A DNA stretch of 64,000 nt from Roseovarius sp. THAF27 (GCF_009363655.1 NZ_CP045393.1:1054001-1118000); one strand, 5' to 3'. Positions 25,906 through 35,338 are shown, counted from the first letter of the stretch. Notes: generated by a model not told the origin, from the letters alone. A program made the numbers and translations.

Positions 25906-27684
25906 ATGCGCCTGCTTCTTGCCAGTCTCGCCGTGTTTCTTGCCGGGATGGCGGTGGCCCAGCAGGCCGCCGACGGGGTCCAGCCTGAAGGCGAAGGCGC
26001 GGGCGCGGTGGTCACCTCCGAAACCGTGGCCGCGGCGCTGGACGCGAAACAGGCGGGCCGTCCGGTCGAGGCGCAAGACTGGATGGTGGCGGCGGCCAAT
26101 CCGCTGGCGGTCGAGGCCGGGGCACGGATTTTGCGCGAGGGAGGCACGGCGGCGGATGCGCTCGTGGCGGTGCAACTGGTGCTGGGGCTGGTGGAGCCTC
26201 AAAGCTCCGGCCTGGGAGGCGGGGCGTTCCTTGTCTGGTATGACGCCGAAAGCGGCGCGTTGACCACGCTCGACGGTCGCGAGACCGCGCCGCTGGCCGC
26301 CTCGCCGACATTGTTCCAGGATGAGGCGGGTGAGCCGTTGTCCTTTTACGATGCGGTCGTGGGCGGGCGGTCGGTGGGGATTCCCGGTACACCTGCGCTT
26401 TTGCAGGAAGCCCATGAACGCTGGGGACGCGCCCCTTGGGAAAGCCTGTTCACCGAGGCCACGACCCTTGCCCGGGACGGGTTCGAGGTGTCGCCAAGGC
26501 TGGCGGCGATGGTGGTGCAGGACGCGGTCCGCCTGTTCAGGTTCGGGGCGACGCGCGATTATTTCTTTCCGGCAGGCCAGCGCATCGAGCCCGGTGATCG
26601 CCTGAAGAATCCGGCCTATGCCGACACCTTGCGCCGCTTTGCCGAAGAGGGCGCGGAGCCGTTCTATACCGGAGACATCGCCGCCGACATCGTGACCGCC
26701 GTGACGCAGGCGGAGGGCAACCCCGGGGTGATGGCGGCAGTCGACCTGGCGATCTATCGCGTCAAGGAACGTGCCGCGGTCTGTGCGCCCTACCGGGGCT
26801 TCGACGTGTGCGGGATGGGCCCGCCATCCTCGGGTGCGTTGACCGTCGGGCAGATCCTGGGTCTGCTGGCACCGTTCGATATCGGGGATCTGGGACCCGA
26901 CAGCCTGGACGCATGGCGGCTGATCGGAGATGCCAGCCGTCTCGCCTTTGCCGACCGGGGCCGGTACATGGCAGACAGCGATTACGTGCCCGTGCCAGTG
27001 AAAGGCCTGCTGAATCCGGGATACCTGGCCGGTCGCGCGGAACGTCTGAACCGCGACACCGCTTTGCCGGACGTCTCGCCGGGAGAGCCCGAGTTCGACC
27101 ATGCGCTCGATCTCGGGGACGATGCCTCGATCGAGTTGCCCTCGACCTCGCATGTCTCGATCGTGGACCGCTTCGGGAACGTGGCGTCGATGACCACCAC
27201 GATCGAGAATGCCTTCGGCTCGCGGCTCATGGTGCGGGGGTTCCTGCTCAACAACGAGCTGACGGATTTCTCGTTTCGCAGCCACGAGGATGGACGGCCC
27301 ATCGCCAATCGGGTGGAGCCGGGCAAGCGGCCGCGCTCTTCCATGGCGCCGACCATCGTGATGAAGGACGGCGCACCCGTGCTGGCCGTGGGCAGCCCCG
27401 GCGGCAGCCGCATCATCGGTTACGTGGCCAAGACGATCATCGCGCATCTGGATTGGGGGCTCGATGTGCAGGCGGCGGTGGAATTGCCCCATCTCGTCAA
27501 CAGGTTCGGCACCTATGACGTGGAAGTGGGGACCGGGGCGATGGAGCTTTTGCCGGGACTGGAAGCGCTGGGTTTCGAGATGGCACCGCAAGTGCTCGTC
27601 TCCGGGCTGCACGCGATTTCCATTGGCGAGACGTTGCAAGGCGGGGCCGATCCGCGGCGCGAAGGTATTGCCCTGGGCGAATAA
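25906..27684 (+). CDS. ggt: Gamma-glutamyltransferase
   Basis: 592-residue periplasmic gamma-glutamyltransferase, an N-terminal nucleophile hydrolase that self-cleaves and transfers or hydrolyses the gamma-glutamyl group of glutathione. A signal peptide runs to Ala-Val-Ala-Gln. The large-subunit motif SSGLGGGAFLVWYD is near residue 105. The autocleavage site and nucleophile are at the Thr of STSHVSIVDRFGN near residue 410, and SPGGSRIIGYV near residue 500 lines the active site. ATG at 25906 is preferred because CGGAG lies 7 bases upstream; ATG at 25900 is the alternative. Confidence 0.92.
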   Translation: MRLLLASLAVFLAGMAVAQQAADGVQPEGEGAGAVVTSETVAAALDAKQAGRPVEAQDWMVAAANPLAVEAGARILREGGTAADALVAVQLVLGLVEPQSSGLGGGAFLVWYDAESGALTTLDGRETAPLAASPTLFQDEAGEPLSFYDAVVGGRSVGIPGTPALLQEAHERWGRAPWESLFTEATTLARDGFEVSPRLAAMVVQDAVRLFRFGATRDYFFPAGQRIEPGDRLKNPAYADTLRRFAEEGAEPFYTGDIAADIVTAVTQAEGNPGVMAAVDLAIYRVKERAAVCAPYRGFDVCGMGPPSSGALTVGQILGLLAPFDIGDLGPDSLDAWRLIGDASRLAFADRGRYMADSDYVPVPVKGLLNPGYLAGRAERLNRDTALPDVSPGEPEFDHALDLGDDASIELPSTSHVSIVDRFGNVASMTTTIENAFGSRLMVRGFLLNNELTDFSFRSHEDGRPIANRVEPGKRPRSSMAPTIVMKDGAPVLAVGSPGGSRIIGYVAKTIIAHLDWGLDVQAAVELPHLVNRFGTYDVEVGTGAMELLPGLEALGFEMAPQVLVSGLHAISIGETLQGGADPRREGIALGE

Positions 27685-27771
27685 ACCGCGCCGGGAAATC
27701 GCCCCGCAGCCATCCCAATCCTGCCCGAATTGACTGGCATGCCATGTCGCAAACACGTTGCGGAGCAGGGC

Positions 27772-29478
27772 ATGATTAACGCATATTCCATCGGGTTCGT
27801 TCTGACCGCCGGGACCATCCTGGCCGGTGTGGATTATTACGATCAATCGAACAGGGCCGGCTTTTCGTTCGGGCAAATGACGCCTGGGGCCTATATCGAG
27901 ACCATTCCGAACAGGTTCAGCGCCGCCAAGGATGAGAAGCTGGCCGAGCAGGCCGAGCGCGAGCGCCAGAGCCGCTGGCGGCAGGGCGGCCAGCTCTATC
28001 TGCCCGAGGCACCCGAAGGCTGGGAGCGGCGCGCCCTGCTGGAAGGCGACGACAGTGCGATCCTGCCGCCCGAGGCCGGGGTGGACGGCTCCATGAGCAG
28101 CTCTGCCGGCAAGGGGTTTCTGCAACAGATGGAGGCGCGCGACCACGTCAAGCAGCTCAAGGAGCGCGCCAAGCAGTCCTGGATCTATCAGCGCGGAACC
28201 GAAACCGTCCTTGTCGAGGTGCGGCTGGTGAAGCGGCCCAGCTCGAACTCGCTTTTCGGTGTCGTGGCCAGTGCGATGGATGGCGCCATGATGAACGCCT
28301 TCGAGCGCAATGTGGGATACGGCGTGACCGGCGGGTTCGGCCTGACCGAGAAGCTGGCGCATGACGGCGAGCGGCCCTATCACTTCCGCTATCTCGAAGG
28401 GTCGATCGGCTTCGGCAACGAAGTGCACCTGCGGGTCCACGCCAACGCGTCGCGCGACGCCACGCAGGAAATCCTGAGCCGGATCGACTATGACGGCCTG
28501 AACAGCCTGCTGCCGCGTCCGGTGCCGAGCGTGGGCAATGACGTGGGCCTGCCCGACGGCATCGACCCGGTCGCGCTGAGCCTGGAGTTGCGCCGCCTGA
28601 AGACGGAGTTCCTGGGCCTGCGGGCGCTGGAGGCGCAGTACAAGATCCAGAATATCGACACCGGCGCCATGGTTCTCAGTGCCTATTCGACGCGCCTTGG
28701 CGGCATGGGCGGCGACATCGACATCACAGGCGGCAAGGTCACCGATCTGAGCGGGTTGATCGAGCTCGGCTATTACCGGGGCCGTGAGGCCGTGATGGCG
28801 GGCAAATCCGCCGAGGAGGTGCAGGCCGAGGTCAAGCAGATGGTCGACACCGTGATGATGGTGGCCGATGCCGAGACCGCAGCCGCGGCAGCCCGCGCCG
28901 CCAACGCGCCCGAGCCGGAAATGTCGCCCGAGCTGCAGGCCGAGCTTGGCGCGCTGAGCGAGGCCACGAACATGCCGCTCAAGACCGCTCCGGCATCGAA
29001 CGCGCTCGGCACGGAAGCGATTGCCGCCGCCAACCGGGCACGGGACATGGAGGCATCGGCGGGCGGCAAGATCCTGATGCAGGTCGACGAGGAAAACAGC
29101 GACCGCGACGCCGGGATGATCTTTTCCAAGGCTATCGGCCTTGTCGAATTCGAAACATTCCGCGCTGCGCGCAATGCCAGTGACGAGGAAATGGAGATGG
29201 GCATGGCCATCGCCGCCTCGGGCTTCGAAAGCAGGCACGACCTGCCGCAGGGCAGTTGCGGCTTTGACATGGCTGCGCTGCGGGTGGAATGCGACACGTC
29301 GAAGGGAATACAACCCGGCGGCCTGCTGTCCAAGCTGATCACCCAGGTCACCGGCGGCGAGGAAGCCGCGTCGTTGACGCCCCAACCCACGGAACCCGCG
29401 GCCATGCCCAAGCGGCTCGAGTTGTCCAGTGGCAGCGGAAAGTCCGGCCAACGCTGCGTCGGAAGTTTTTGCGACTAG
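27772..29478 (+). CDS. Membrane-anchored or secreted protein of unknown function
   Basis: 568 residues; I do not recognise the family. The start at 27772 follows GGAGCAGGG and gives a hydrophobic N-terminal segment (INAYSIGFVLTAGTILAG) that should export or anchor the protein. The middle has a charged Arg/Glu-rich stretch (EQAERERQSRWRQGG), a QMEARDHVKQLKERAKQSW helix and a mixed alpha/beta region, then an Ala-rich helical region (VADAETAAAAARAANA). It ends with two Cys (CVGSFCD), possibly a disulfide. It is followed by a terminator and may be transcribed with ggt, 88 bp upstream. Confidence 0.75.
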   Translation: MINAYSIGFVLTAGTILAGVDYYDQSNRAGFSFGQMTPGAYIETIPNRFSAAKDEKLAEQAERERQSRWRQGGQLYLPEAPEGWERRALLEGDDSAILPPEAGVDGSMSSSAGKGFLQQMEARDHVKQLKERAKQSWIYQRGTETVLVEVRLVKRPSSNSLFGVVASAMDGAMMNAFERNVGYGVTGGFGLTEKLAHDGERPYHFRYLEGSIGFGNEVHLRVHANASRDATQEILSRIDYDGLNSLLPRPVPSVGNDVGLPDGIDPVALSLELRRLKTEFLGLRALEAQYKIQNIDTGAMVLSAYSTRLGGMGGDIDITGGKVTDLSGLIELGYYRGREAVMAGKSAEEVQAEVKQMVDTVMMVADAETAAAAARAANAPEPEMSPELQAELGALSEATNMPLKTAPASNALGTEAIAAANRARDMEASAGGKILMQVDEENSDRDAGMIFSKAIGLVEFETFRAARNASDEEMEMGMAIAASGFESRHDLPQGSCGFDMAALRVECDTSKGIQPGGLLSKLITQVTGGEEAASLTPQPTEPAAMPKRLELSSGSGKSGQRCVGSFCD

Positions 29479-29505
29479 ACCAGAGCTGTCTTAACGAATC
29501 CTGAA

Positions 29506-29543
29506 GGCGCCGTGCCCGAGTATGGGCGCGGCGCGTCGTTTTT
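29506..29543 (+). terminator. Rho-independent terminator
   Basis: GGCGCCGTGCCC / GGGCGCGGCGC stem (one G-T wobble) around GAGTAT, followed by GTCGTTTTTG, 27 bases after the preceding stop. Confidence 0.7.
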
Positions 29544-29630
29544 GTTCGGTGACATGTCGGATGGACCCGCCGCATGTTTACAGGCGTGATACAACGCTCG
29601 CCAGCATGCCTGCCAAGGGAGTCGGATGTC

Positions 29631-32138
29631 ATGAAAACCCAAGTAAAAGCACTGATCGTGGGCGGCGGTGCCGTCGGGACCTCGATCGCCTATCATCTGG
29701 CCCGCGCAGGCTGGGAAGACGTCATGCTGATCGAGCGTGACGAGCTGACCTCCGGCTCGACCTGGCACGCCGCGGGTCTCTTGCCGTATTTCAACATGTC
29801 TTATGCGACGACGCATATTCATGACTACTCGATCAAGTTCTACAAGACGCTGGAAGAAGAGACCGGGCTGAACGCCGGCTTTTCCGTCGTGGGCAACCTG
29901 CGCATGGCCCAGAGCAAAGAGCGTATGGATGAATATATGCTTTACGCCTCGACCGCCGAGACCTGTGGCGTGCCGTATGAGTGGATGACGCCCGCGCAGA
30001 TCAAGGAGCGGTGGCCGCTGGTCAATACCGACGATCTGGAAGGCGCGATCTATCACCCGACCGACGGCTATATCAACCCCGCCGACGTGACCATGGCGAT
30101 GGCCAAGGGCGCGCGCCAGCGCGGCGTGATGATCGAGCGCAAGTGGCAGGCCGACGGCTTTGAATGGAAGGGCGATCACTGGGATGTGACGCTGACCAAG
30201 ATGGTCGAGAAGGGCGGCAACCTGGTGTCCTCGGACGAGCAGATTGTCGTGTCCGCAGAGCATGTTGTGACCGCCAGCGGCAACCACGCGCAGCGCACCG
30301 CGCGGATGCTGGGCATCAAGATGCCGGCGATCCCGGTGGAGCACCAGTTCATCGTGACCGAGCCTGATGCCGAGCTGGTCAAGTACCGTCAGGACGGCGG
30401 CGAGGAGCACCCGGTTCTGCGCGACGCCGACGCCAAGTGGTATGTCCGCGAGGAGCGTGGCGGCTGGATCCTTGGCCCCTACGAGCTGAACGCGCCGGCG
30501 CGGTTCGAGTATTCGGTGCCGGACACGTTCCGCGCTGACCTCTTCCCGCTGGATCTGGAGCGGATCGAGGAAGAATACATGTCGATGATCCACCGGATCC
30601 CGTCGACGGAAACCGTTGGTCTGAAAGACGATTACAACGGTCCGATTTGCTATACCCCCGATGGCAACCCGCTGGTCGGGCCGGCGCCGGGGCTGCGCAA
30701 CATGTGGTTGGCAGAGGGCTTCAGCTTTGGCATCACGGCGGCTGGCGGCACGGGCTATTACCTGGCGCAGCTGATGGTCGAGGGCGAGGCCGAGATCGAC
30801 ATGGCGAGCCTCGATCCCAAGCGGTATTCCAGCAACTGGATGACGACCGAGTTCGCCGCGCGCAAGAATGAGGAAGCCTACGAGCACGTCTATATCCTGC
30901 ACCACCCCGACGAGGAGCGGCCCGCCTGCCGTCCGCTGCGCACGGCGCCAGCCTATGACCGGCAAAAGGCGCGTGGCGCGCAGTTCGGATTCGTCAACGG
31001 CTGGGAAAGACCCAACTATTTCGGGCCCTTGGGTGCCGATGACAATTTCGATCACGACGCGCGCTCGTTCCGCCGCGGCGGTTGGTGGGAGCACACCAAG
31101 GCCGAGGCGGAAGCGGTGCGGAACGGCGTGGGCCTGATCGATGCGACCGCATTCACCAAGCACGTGGTGAAGGGACCCGGGGCGACGGCGTTTCTGGACT
31201 GGTTCACCTGCAACAAGCTGCCGAAGGTGGGCCGTATCAACCTGACATACGCGCTGACGGATCATGGCACGACGCGCACGGAATACACCATCGTCCGGAC
31301 CGGCGAGAACGCGTATTACTGTGTCTCTGCAGGGGCTTGGACGGAATATGACGCCGATTACCTGCGCAAGGCGGCCGCCGACAAGGCCGAAGAGTTCGGG
31401 TATATCGAGATCCAGGACGTGACGAGCCAATGGGGTGTCTTCGCCATCGCGGGGCCGAAATCGCGTGCCGTTCTGAACGAGGTGATCAAGGACGCGGATC
31501 CGGCTACGGCCTTGAGCAACAAGCGTTTTCCGTGGTTGTCGTGCCGCGAGATCGAGCTGGGCATGTGCCCCGTTAAGGCGATCCGCGTGGCCTATACCGG
31601 CGAGCTGGGCTGGGAATTGCATCACCCGATGGAGATGCAGAACTACCTGTTCGATCTGCTGGAAAAGGCAGGCGAGAAGCACGGCATGAAGCTGGTCGGG
31701 GCACGGGCGCAGAACTGGCTGCGGCAGGAGAAGTCCTATCGTGCCTTTGGCAACGAGCTGGGCCGCGACGCGACCCCGCTGGAGGCCGACCTGCCGCGCT
31801 TTGTCGATCTGGATAAAGACTTCCACGGAAAGGATAAATTGCAGGAGACGGGTGTCCGTTCCAAGTGCTGCACCGTTCTGATCGACGGGCCGGAGGATGC
31901 CGATCCGTGGGGCCGCGAGGTGCTTTATTCGGAAGACGGCACGCGGGTCGGGCGGCTGACCTCGGGCGGGTATTCGGTGCATTTCGGCAAGTCCATCGGG
32001 ATGGGCTATGTCACCCCCGATCTGGCCGTGGAAGGCACCAGGCTGAAGGTCAAGATGTTCGACAAGCTGTGGGACGCGACCGTGACCTGCGACAGCCCGT
32101 ATGACCCGAAAAACGAGACCATCCGCAAGGATGGGTGA
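29631..32138 (+). CDS. Dimethylglycine/sarcosine dehydrogenase-like FAD and folate enzyme
   Basis: 835-residue fusion of an N-terminal DAO-type FAD oxidase and a C-terminal GcvT-like aminomethyltransferase (boundary near residue 440). FAD motif GGGAVGTSIAYHLARAG lies near residue 10. SGSTWHAAGL near residue 45 contains the His that carries covalent FAD in dimethylglycine dehydrogenase. The GcvT half has a RGGWWEHTKAEAEAVRN region near 475 and GARAQNWLRQEKSYRAFGNEL near 690. It removes a methyl group from a methylated amine as methylene-tetrahydrofolate. The start at 29631 begins Met-Lys-Thr-Gln-Val-Lys. No other glycine-betaine genes are adjacent, so the exact substrate is open. Confidence 0.9.
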   Translation: MKTQVKALIVGGGAVGTSIAYHLARAGWEDVMLIERDELTSGSTWHAAGLLPYFNMSYATTHIHDYSIKFYKTLEEETGLNAGFSVVGNLRMAQSKERMDEYMLYASTAETCGVPYEWMTPAQIKERWPLVNTDDLEGAIYHPTDGYINPADVTMAMAKGARQRGVMIERKWQADGFEWKGDHWDVTLTKMVEKGGNLVSSDEQIVVSAEHVVTASGNHAQRTARMLGIKMPAIPVEHQFIVTEPDAELVKYRQDGGEEHPVLRDADAKWYVREERGGWILGPYELNAPARFEYSVPDTFRADLFPLDLERIEEEYMSMIHRIPSTETVGLKDDYNGPICYTPDGNPLVGPAPGLRNMWLAEGFSFGITAAGGTGYYLAQLMVEGEAEIDMASLDPKRYSSNWMTTEFAARKNEEAYEHVYILHHPDEERPACRPLRTAPAYDRQKARGAQFGFVNGWERPNYFGPLGADDNFDHDARSFRRGGWWEHTKAEAEAVRNGVGLIDATAFTKHVVKGPGATAFLDWFTCNKLPKVGRINLTYALTDHGTTRTEYTIVRTGENAYYCVSAGAWTEYDADYLRKAAADKAEEFGYIEIQDVTSQWGVFAIAGPKSRAVLNEVIKDADPATALSNKRFPWLSCREIELGMCPVKAIRVAYTGELGWELHHPMEMQNYLFDLLEKAGEKHGMKLVGARAQNWLRQEKSYRAFGNELGRDATPLEADLPRFVDLDKDFHGKDKLQETGVRSKCCTVLIDGPEDADPWGREVLYSEDGTRVGRLTSGGYSVHFGKSIGMGYVTPDLAVEGTRLKVKMFDKLWDATVTCDSPYDPKNETIRKDG

Positions 32139-32204
32139 GGGGTGCGCGACTCGGGGTGTTAACGCCTGAAACCCGGGTCGGTATCACGTCGGTATTTCAG
32201 TGGT

Positions 32205-32242
32205 AACGCGTCGGTGCCTTGCGCACCGGCGCGTTTCTTAAT
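32205..32242 (+). terminator. Rho-independent terminator-like hairpin
   Basis: AACGCGTCGGTGC pairs with GCACCGGCGCGTT around CTTGC and ends in TTTCTTAA, 67 bases after the dehydrogenase stop and before cysK. Confidence 0.65.
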
Positions 32243-32308
32243 GGAGCGTCCCAAAAGCGGTTAAAACTGTGTTAAGACTCGGGGGAAACCAGACCCCGGG
32301 AGGATACC

Positions 32309-33379
32309 ATGACACGCCGAACAACAAAGGGCCGCGGCCGCCGCTATGACAGCGTTCTGGACACGGTGGGCGACACGCCCGTGATCCGGGTGAACCGCAT
32401 CGTGCCCAAGGGCGTGACCGTCTACGTCAAGGCCGAGGCGTTCAACCCGGCGGCTTCGGTCAAGGACCGGCTGGCGCTGAACATCATCGAGGCCGCCGAA
32501 GCCGATGGCAGCCTGAAGCCGGGGCAGACGGTGGTGGAGGCCACGTCGGGCAATACCGGGATCGGGCTGGCGATGGTCTGCGCCGCCAAGGGCTATCCGC
32601 TGGTGGTGACGATGGCCGAGAGTTTCTCGGTCGAGCGGCGCAAGCTGATGCGGATGCTGGGGGCGAAGGTGGTGCTGACGCCGAAGGCGCTGAAGGGGTT
32701 CGGGATGTACACCAAGGCCAAGGAACTGGCCGAGGAGAACGGCTGGTTCCTGGCGAGCCAGTTCGAGACAAAGGCCAACGCCGATATCCACGAGGCCACG
32801 ACGGCGCGCGAGATTCTGGGCGATTTCGAGGGCGAGCGGCTGGATTACTGGGTTACGGGCTATGGCACGGGCGGGACGGTGACGGGCGTGGCGCGGGTGC
32901 TGCGCCGCGAGCGTCCCGACACGAAGATCATCCTGAGCGAGCCGGCCAATGCGGCGATCATTTCTTCGGGGTATGTCAATACCCGCAACGACCAGCATCA
33001 GCCCACGGAAAGCCACCCGAATTTCGAGCCGCATCCGATCCAGGGTTGGACGCCGGATTTCATTCCCTACGTGATCCAGGAGGCGATCGACAACAGCTAT
33101 TATGACGAGTTGATCCCGGTTGCCGGGGCGGACGGGGTGACATGGGCGCGTCGGCTGGCGGCGGAGGAAGGCATCTTTACCGGCATTTCAGGCGGGGCGA
33201 GTTTCGCCGTGGGAATGCAGGTGGCCGAGACCGCGCCTGAAGGATCGGTGATCCTGGTGATGCTGCCGGATACGGGCGAGCGGTACCTGTCGACGCCTCT
33301 GTTCGAGGGCGTGCCGGAGGAGATGACCGAGGAGGAGGCGGAGATTTCACGCTCCACCCCGTCGGCGCAGATGGAATAG
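32309..33379 (+). CDS. cysK: Cysteine synthase A
   Basis: 356-residue PLP enzyme making cysteine from O-acetylserine and sulfide. The PLP lysine is in NPAASVKDRLA near residue 54, and the phosphate/substrate loop EATSGNTGIGLA near residue 80. GTGGTVTGVARVL near residue 192 binds the PLP phosphate, and GISGGASFAVG near residue 292 lies by the cofactor ring. It is somewhat longer than typical CysK (310-330), with an N-terminal basic extension and an acidic C-terminal tail. GGGAGG precedes the start. It stands alone between a hairpin and a repeat region. A cystathionine beta-synthase-type role is less likely, since no CBS domains follow. Confidence 0.9.
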   Translation: MTRRTTKGRGRRYDSVLDTVGDTPVIRVNRIVPKGVTVYVKAEAFNPAASVKDRLALNIIEAAEADGSLKPGQTVVEATSGNTGIGLAMVCAAKGYPLVVTMAESFSVERRKLMRMLGAKVVLTPKALKGFGMYTKAKELAEENGWFLASQFETKANADIHEATTAREILGDFEGERLDYWVTGYGTGGTVTGVARVLRRERPDTKIILSEPANAAIISSGYVNTRNDQHQPTESHPNFEPHPIQGWTPDFIPYVIQEAIDNSYYDELIPVAGADGVTWARRLAAEEGIFTGISGGASFAVGMQVAETAPEGSVILVMLPDTGERYLSTPLFEGVPEEMTEEEAEISRSTPSAQME

Positions 33380-33664
33380 GGGCGTCGTCGCTTCGGATGT
33401 GGTCTTTGCGGACAAAGAAGACGCTCGATCGACAGCCCCGGCGCGGAAACGGGCCGCAGGCCCCGCGCCATCGACGGGCCGCCCCCACGGCCCGGCGATT
33501 GGGTGAAATACGGTGAATCGCTCGATCCTGTTTCGGATTTGGCCTGGATAAAGTGTTGCCGAACCACCGTCGGATCGCCGCGCCGCGGCCCGTCGATGGC
33601 GCTGGTCTATCGACACCATCGGGAAAGAGCCGCGTGACTTAAGGCGATCTAACCTGGGCGCGCC
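33380..33664. other. Intergenic region with large inverted repeat
   Basis: Convergent gap between cysK and the GH25 gene. The only clear content is the inverted-repeat element at 33465-33602. Confidence 0.5.
33465..33602. repeat. Intergenic inverted-repeat element
   Basis: The left arm (33465-33505) starts GCGCCATCGACGGGCCGC and the right arm (33565-33602) is its reverse complement with a few mismatches, separated by about 60 bases. The right arm plus the preceding GCCTGGATAAA is the repeat also seen at 11624. It could act as a transcript-end structure for cysK or be a mobile intergenic repeat. Confidence 0.7.
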
Positions 33665-34411
33665 TTATCGCGTGCGCGCCCGAAGCCAGCGTTGCCAGGT
33701 GCTGCTGTTGCCGGCGAAGACGTTGATGTCGACGCCGCCCGCCACGCCCGGCACCACGCCGGTGCCGGTGTACTGCCAGAAGCTCCAGCTTTGGCCCGGA
33801 TAGGTGGTGGCGAGCGTGCGGGCGGTGGAGCGCAGCCAGAACTCCTCGTTCAGCTGGCCGATGCCGGTCTGGCGGTAGAATTCCAGCGTGGTGTAGATGA
33901 TCGGGCGCTGGCCGTAGTGACGTTCAAGAATGTCCATGAAGACCCGCGCCTGGCGGCGCACCTCGGCGCCCGGCGGGCGGGTGGTGCAGGTGGGCGAATA
34001 GGGGTTCCATTCCAGGTCGATCACCGGCGGCAGGGCGCCGCTTTCGCGGGGGACATTGCGGATGAACCAGCGGGCCTGCACCTCGGGCGGGGTGCAGAAA
34101 TAGTAGAAATGGTAAGCGCCGCGCGGGATGCCGGCCTGACCCGCGCCGGCCCAGTTGCGGGCGAACTTCGGGTCGAGCCTGTCGCCGCCTTCGGTCGCCT
34201 TGATGAAGGCGAACTCGATGCCGGACTGGCGGACGCGGGCCCAGTCGATGTCGTTCTGGAAACGGGCGACGTCGATGCCGTGAATGTCGTAGGCCCAGGG
34301 CGGAGGGCCGTCCCAGTCGACCGGATCGTTGTCGCCGAATTGGGGGCCTGCGCAGGCGGAGGTCAGGGTGAGCAGGCAAAGGGTCAGTGCCGCGACAAGA
34401 AACCGGATCAT
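33665..34411 (-). CDS. GH25 family lysozyme
   Basis: 248-residue secreted muramidase. The N terminus is hydrophobic with Cys20 in LTSAC, a candidate though not canonical lipobox. The GH25 fold is marked by GIDVARFQNDIDWARV near residue 45, FAFIKATEGG near residue 68, AYHFYYF near residue 100 and the catalytic-site PVIDLEWN near residue 128. It cleaves the MurNAc-GlcNAc bond of peptidoglycan. The start overlaps the stop of the upstream methyltransferase gene (ATGA), so the two are cotranscribed. Confidence 0.9.
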   Translation of the reverse strand: MIRFLVAALTLCLLTLTSACAGPQFGDNDPVDWDGPPPWAYDIHGIDVARFQNDIDWARVRQSGIEFAFIKATEGGDRLDPKFARNWAGAGQAGIPRGAYHFYYFCTPPEVQARWFIRNVPRESGALPPVIDLEWNPYSPTCTTRPPGAEVRRQARVFMDILERHYGQRPIIYTTLEFYRQTGIGQLNEEFWLRSTARTLATTYPGQSWSFWQYTGTGVVPGVAGGVDINVFAGNSSTWQRWLRARTR

Positions 34412-35067
34412 GCAGTGTCCTTTGATCGTACCATTACCAGGGCGAGGTTGTTGGCCGGCATCTCGGTGCGCGCGATGACGTCCAGACCTGACTCGCCCGC
34501 CCAGCGTAACATGTCGACGTCGTTCTTGTAGCCCGCTTCGGGATGATCGGCGCGGATCGCCGCGTCGAACCGGGCGTCGCCGTCAGATGTAGCCCGGCCA
34601 TCGCGCAGGAAGGGGCCGTAGGTGATGAAGCGGCCCTGCGGGGCGAGGGCCTGGCCGGCCTCGGCGATCAGCGTGCGGGCGGCCTGGGTCGAGACGAGGT
34701 GCAGCAGGTTGACCAGCAGGACGAGGGCAAATCCGTTGTGGGTGCCAGACCAGCCGGCTCGGGTCGCGTCGAGGGCAAGCGGCGGCAGGATCGCGCCTTG
34801 GGGTGCGTCGGCGGACCAGGCGGCGATGGAGGCGAGGCGGTCGTCGGTGATGTCGGTGGGCTGCCAAGTGAGACCGGGCAGATGGGTGGCGAAATGAGTG
34901 ACGTGCTGGCCGGTGCCGCTGGCGAGTTCGAGCGCCGTGCCCGACGCCGGAGCGTGGGTCTTGAGCAGGTCGAGAAGTGCGCCCGCGTTGCGCTCGGCGG
35001 CGGGGGCGTGCAGGCGGGCGCCTGTGCCCTTGTGGGCGACGGAGATGCGGGGGGGCGTGTCTGTCAT
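34408..35067 (-). CDS. DUF938 family SAM-dependent methyltransferase-like protein
   Basis: 219-residue class I methyltransferase-like protein of the DUF938 family. The SAM-binding motif is ALELASGTGQHVTHFA near residue 47, and FALVLLVNLLHLVS near residue 112 is the post-II region. GPFLRDGRATSDGDARFDAAIR near residue 150 is characteristic of DUF938. The start at 35067 (MTDTPPRISV) is chosen because residues upstream derive from repeat sequence. Its substrate is unknown in the family. It is coupled to the downstream GH25 gene. Confidence 0.82.
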   Translation of the reverse strand: MTDTPPRISVAHKGTGARLHAPAAERNAGALLDLLKTHAPASGTALELASGTGQHVTHFATHLPGLTWQPTDITDDRLASIAAWSADAPQGAILPPLALDATRAGWSGTHNGFALVLLVNLLHLVSTQAARTLIAEAGQALAPQGRFITYGPFLRDGRATSDGDARFDAAIRADHPEAGYKNDVDMLRWAGESGLDVIARTEMPANNLALVMVRSKDTA

Positions 35068-35205
35068 GGGGGACAGTTGGGACGGGATCGCGCCATGGTG
35101 CAAGGGCGATTTTGCGGACAGGAGGTCGCGGGTCAGGCCCGGGACGGGTGGGCGCGGGAGGCATAGGGCGCCGATGGGTGTCGGAGTTGGCGGACGGCGC
35201 GGCGC

Positions 35206-35268
35206 GTGGGTTGTCGCCCACCAGAGAGGCGGGTTGGCACCCATCAAAGAGGTGGGTTTCACCCACCC
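35206..35268. repeat. Tandem array of three GTGGGTT hairpins
   Basis: Three consecutive short palindromes: GTGGGTTGTCGCCCAC at 35206, GGGTTGGCACCC at 35231 and GGTGGGTTTCACCCACC at 35251, spaced 20-25 bases apart and ending in CTACG. This resembles REP-type intergenic repeats. The sequence just upstream (35120-35160) also carries a GGGTCAGGCCCGGGAC palindrome. Confidence 0.6.
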
Positions 35269-35315
35269 TACGAAAGCGCGGAGGTCATTCCCGATTGGAC
35301 CCGAGGATGACCGTG

Positions 35316-35338
35316 GGCCCCGCCGGGTTGGCGGGGCC
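35316..35338. terminator. GC-rich stem-loop after the BMP transporter operon
   Basis: GGCCCCGCC / GGCGGGGCC stem around GGGTT, 7 bases beyond the stop of the binding-protein gene on the minus strand. The U-rich side lies on the plus strand, so it may act as a 3'-protecting structure rather than a strict terminator. Confidence 0.5.

Noticed and set aside
25810..29451. Open frame of 1213 codons on the minus strand
   Set aside because: It is antisense to ggt and the 568-residue gene, with no recognisable domains; long antisense frames are expected from GC-rich third positions.
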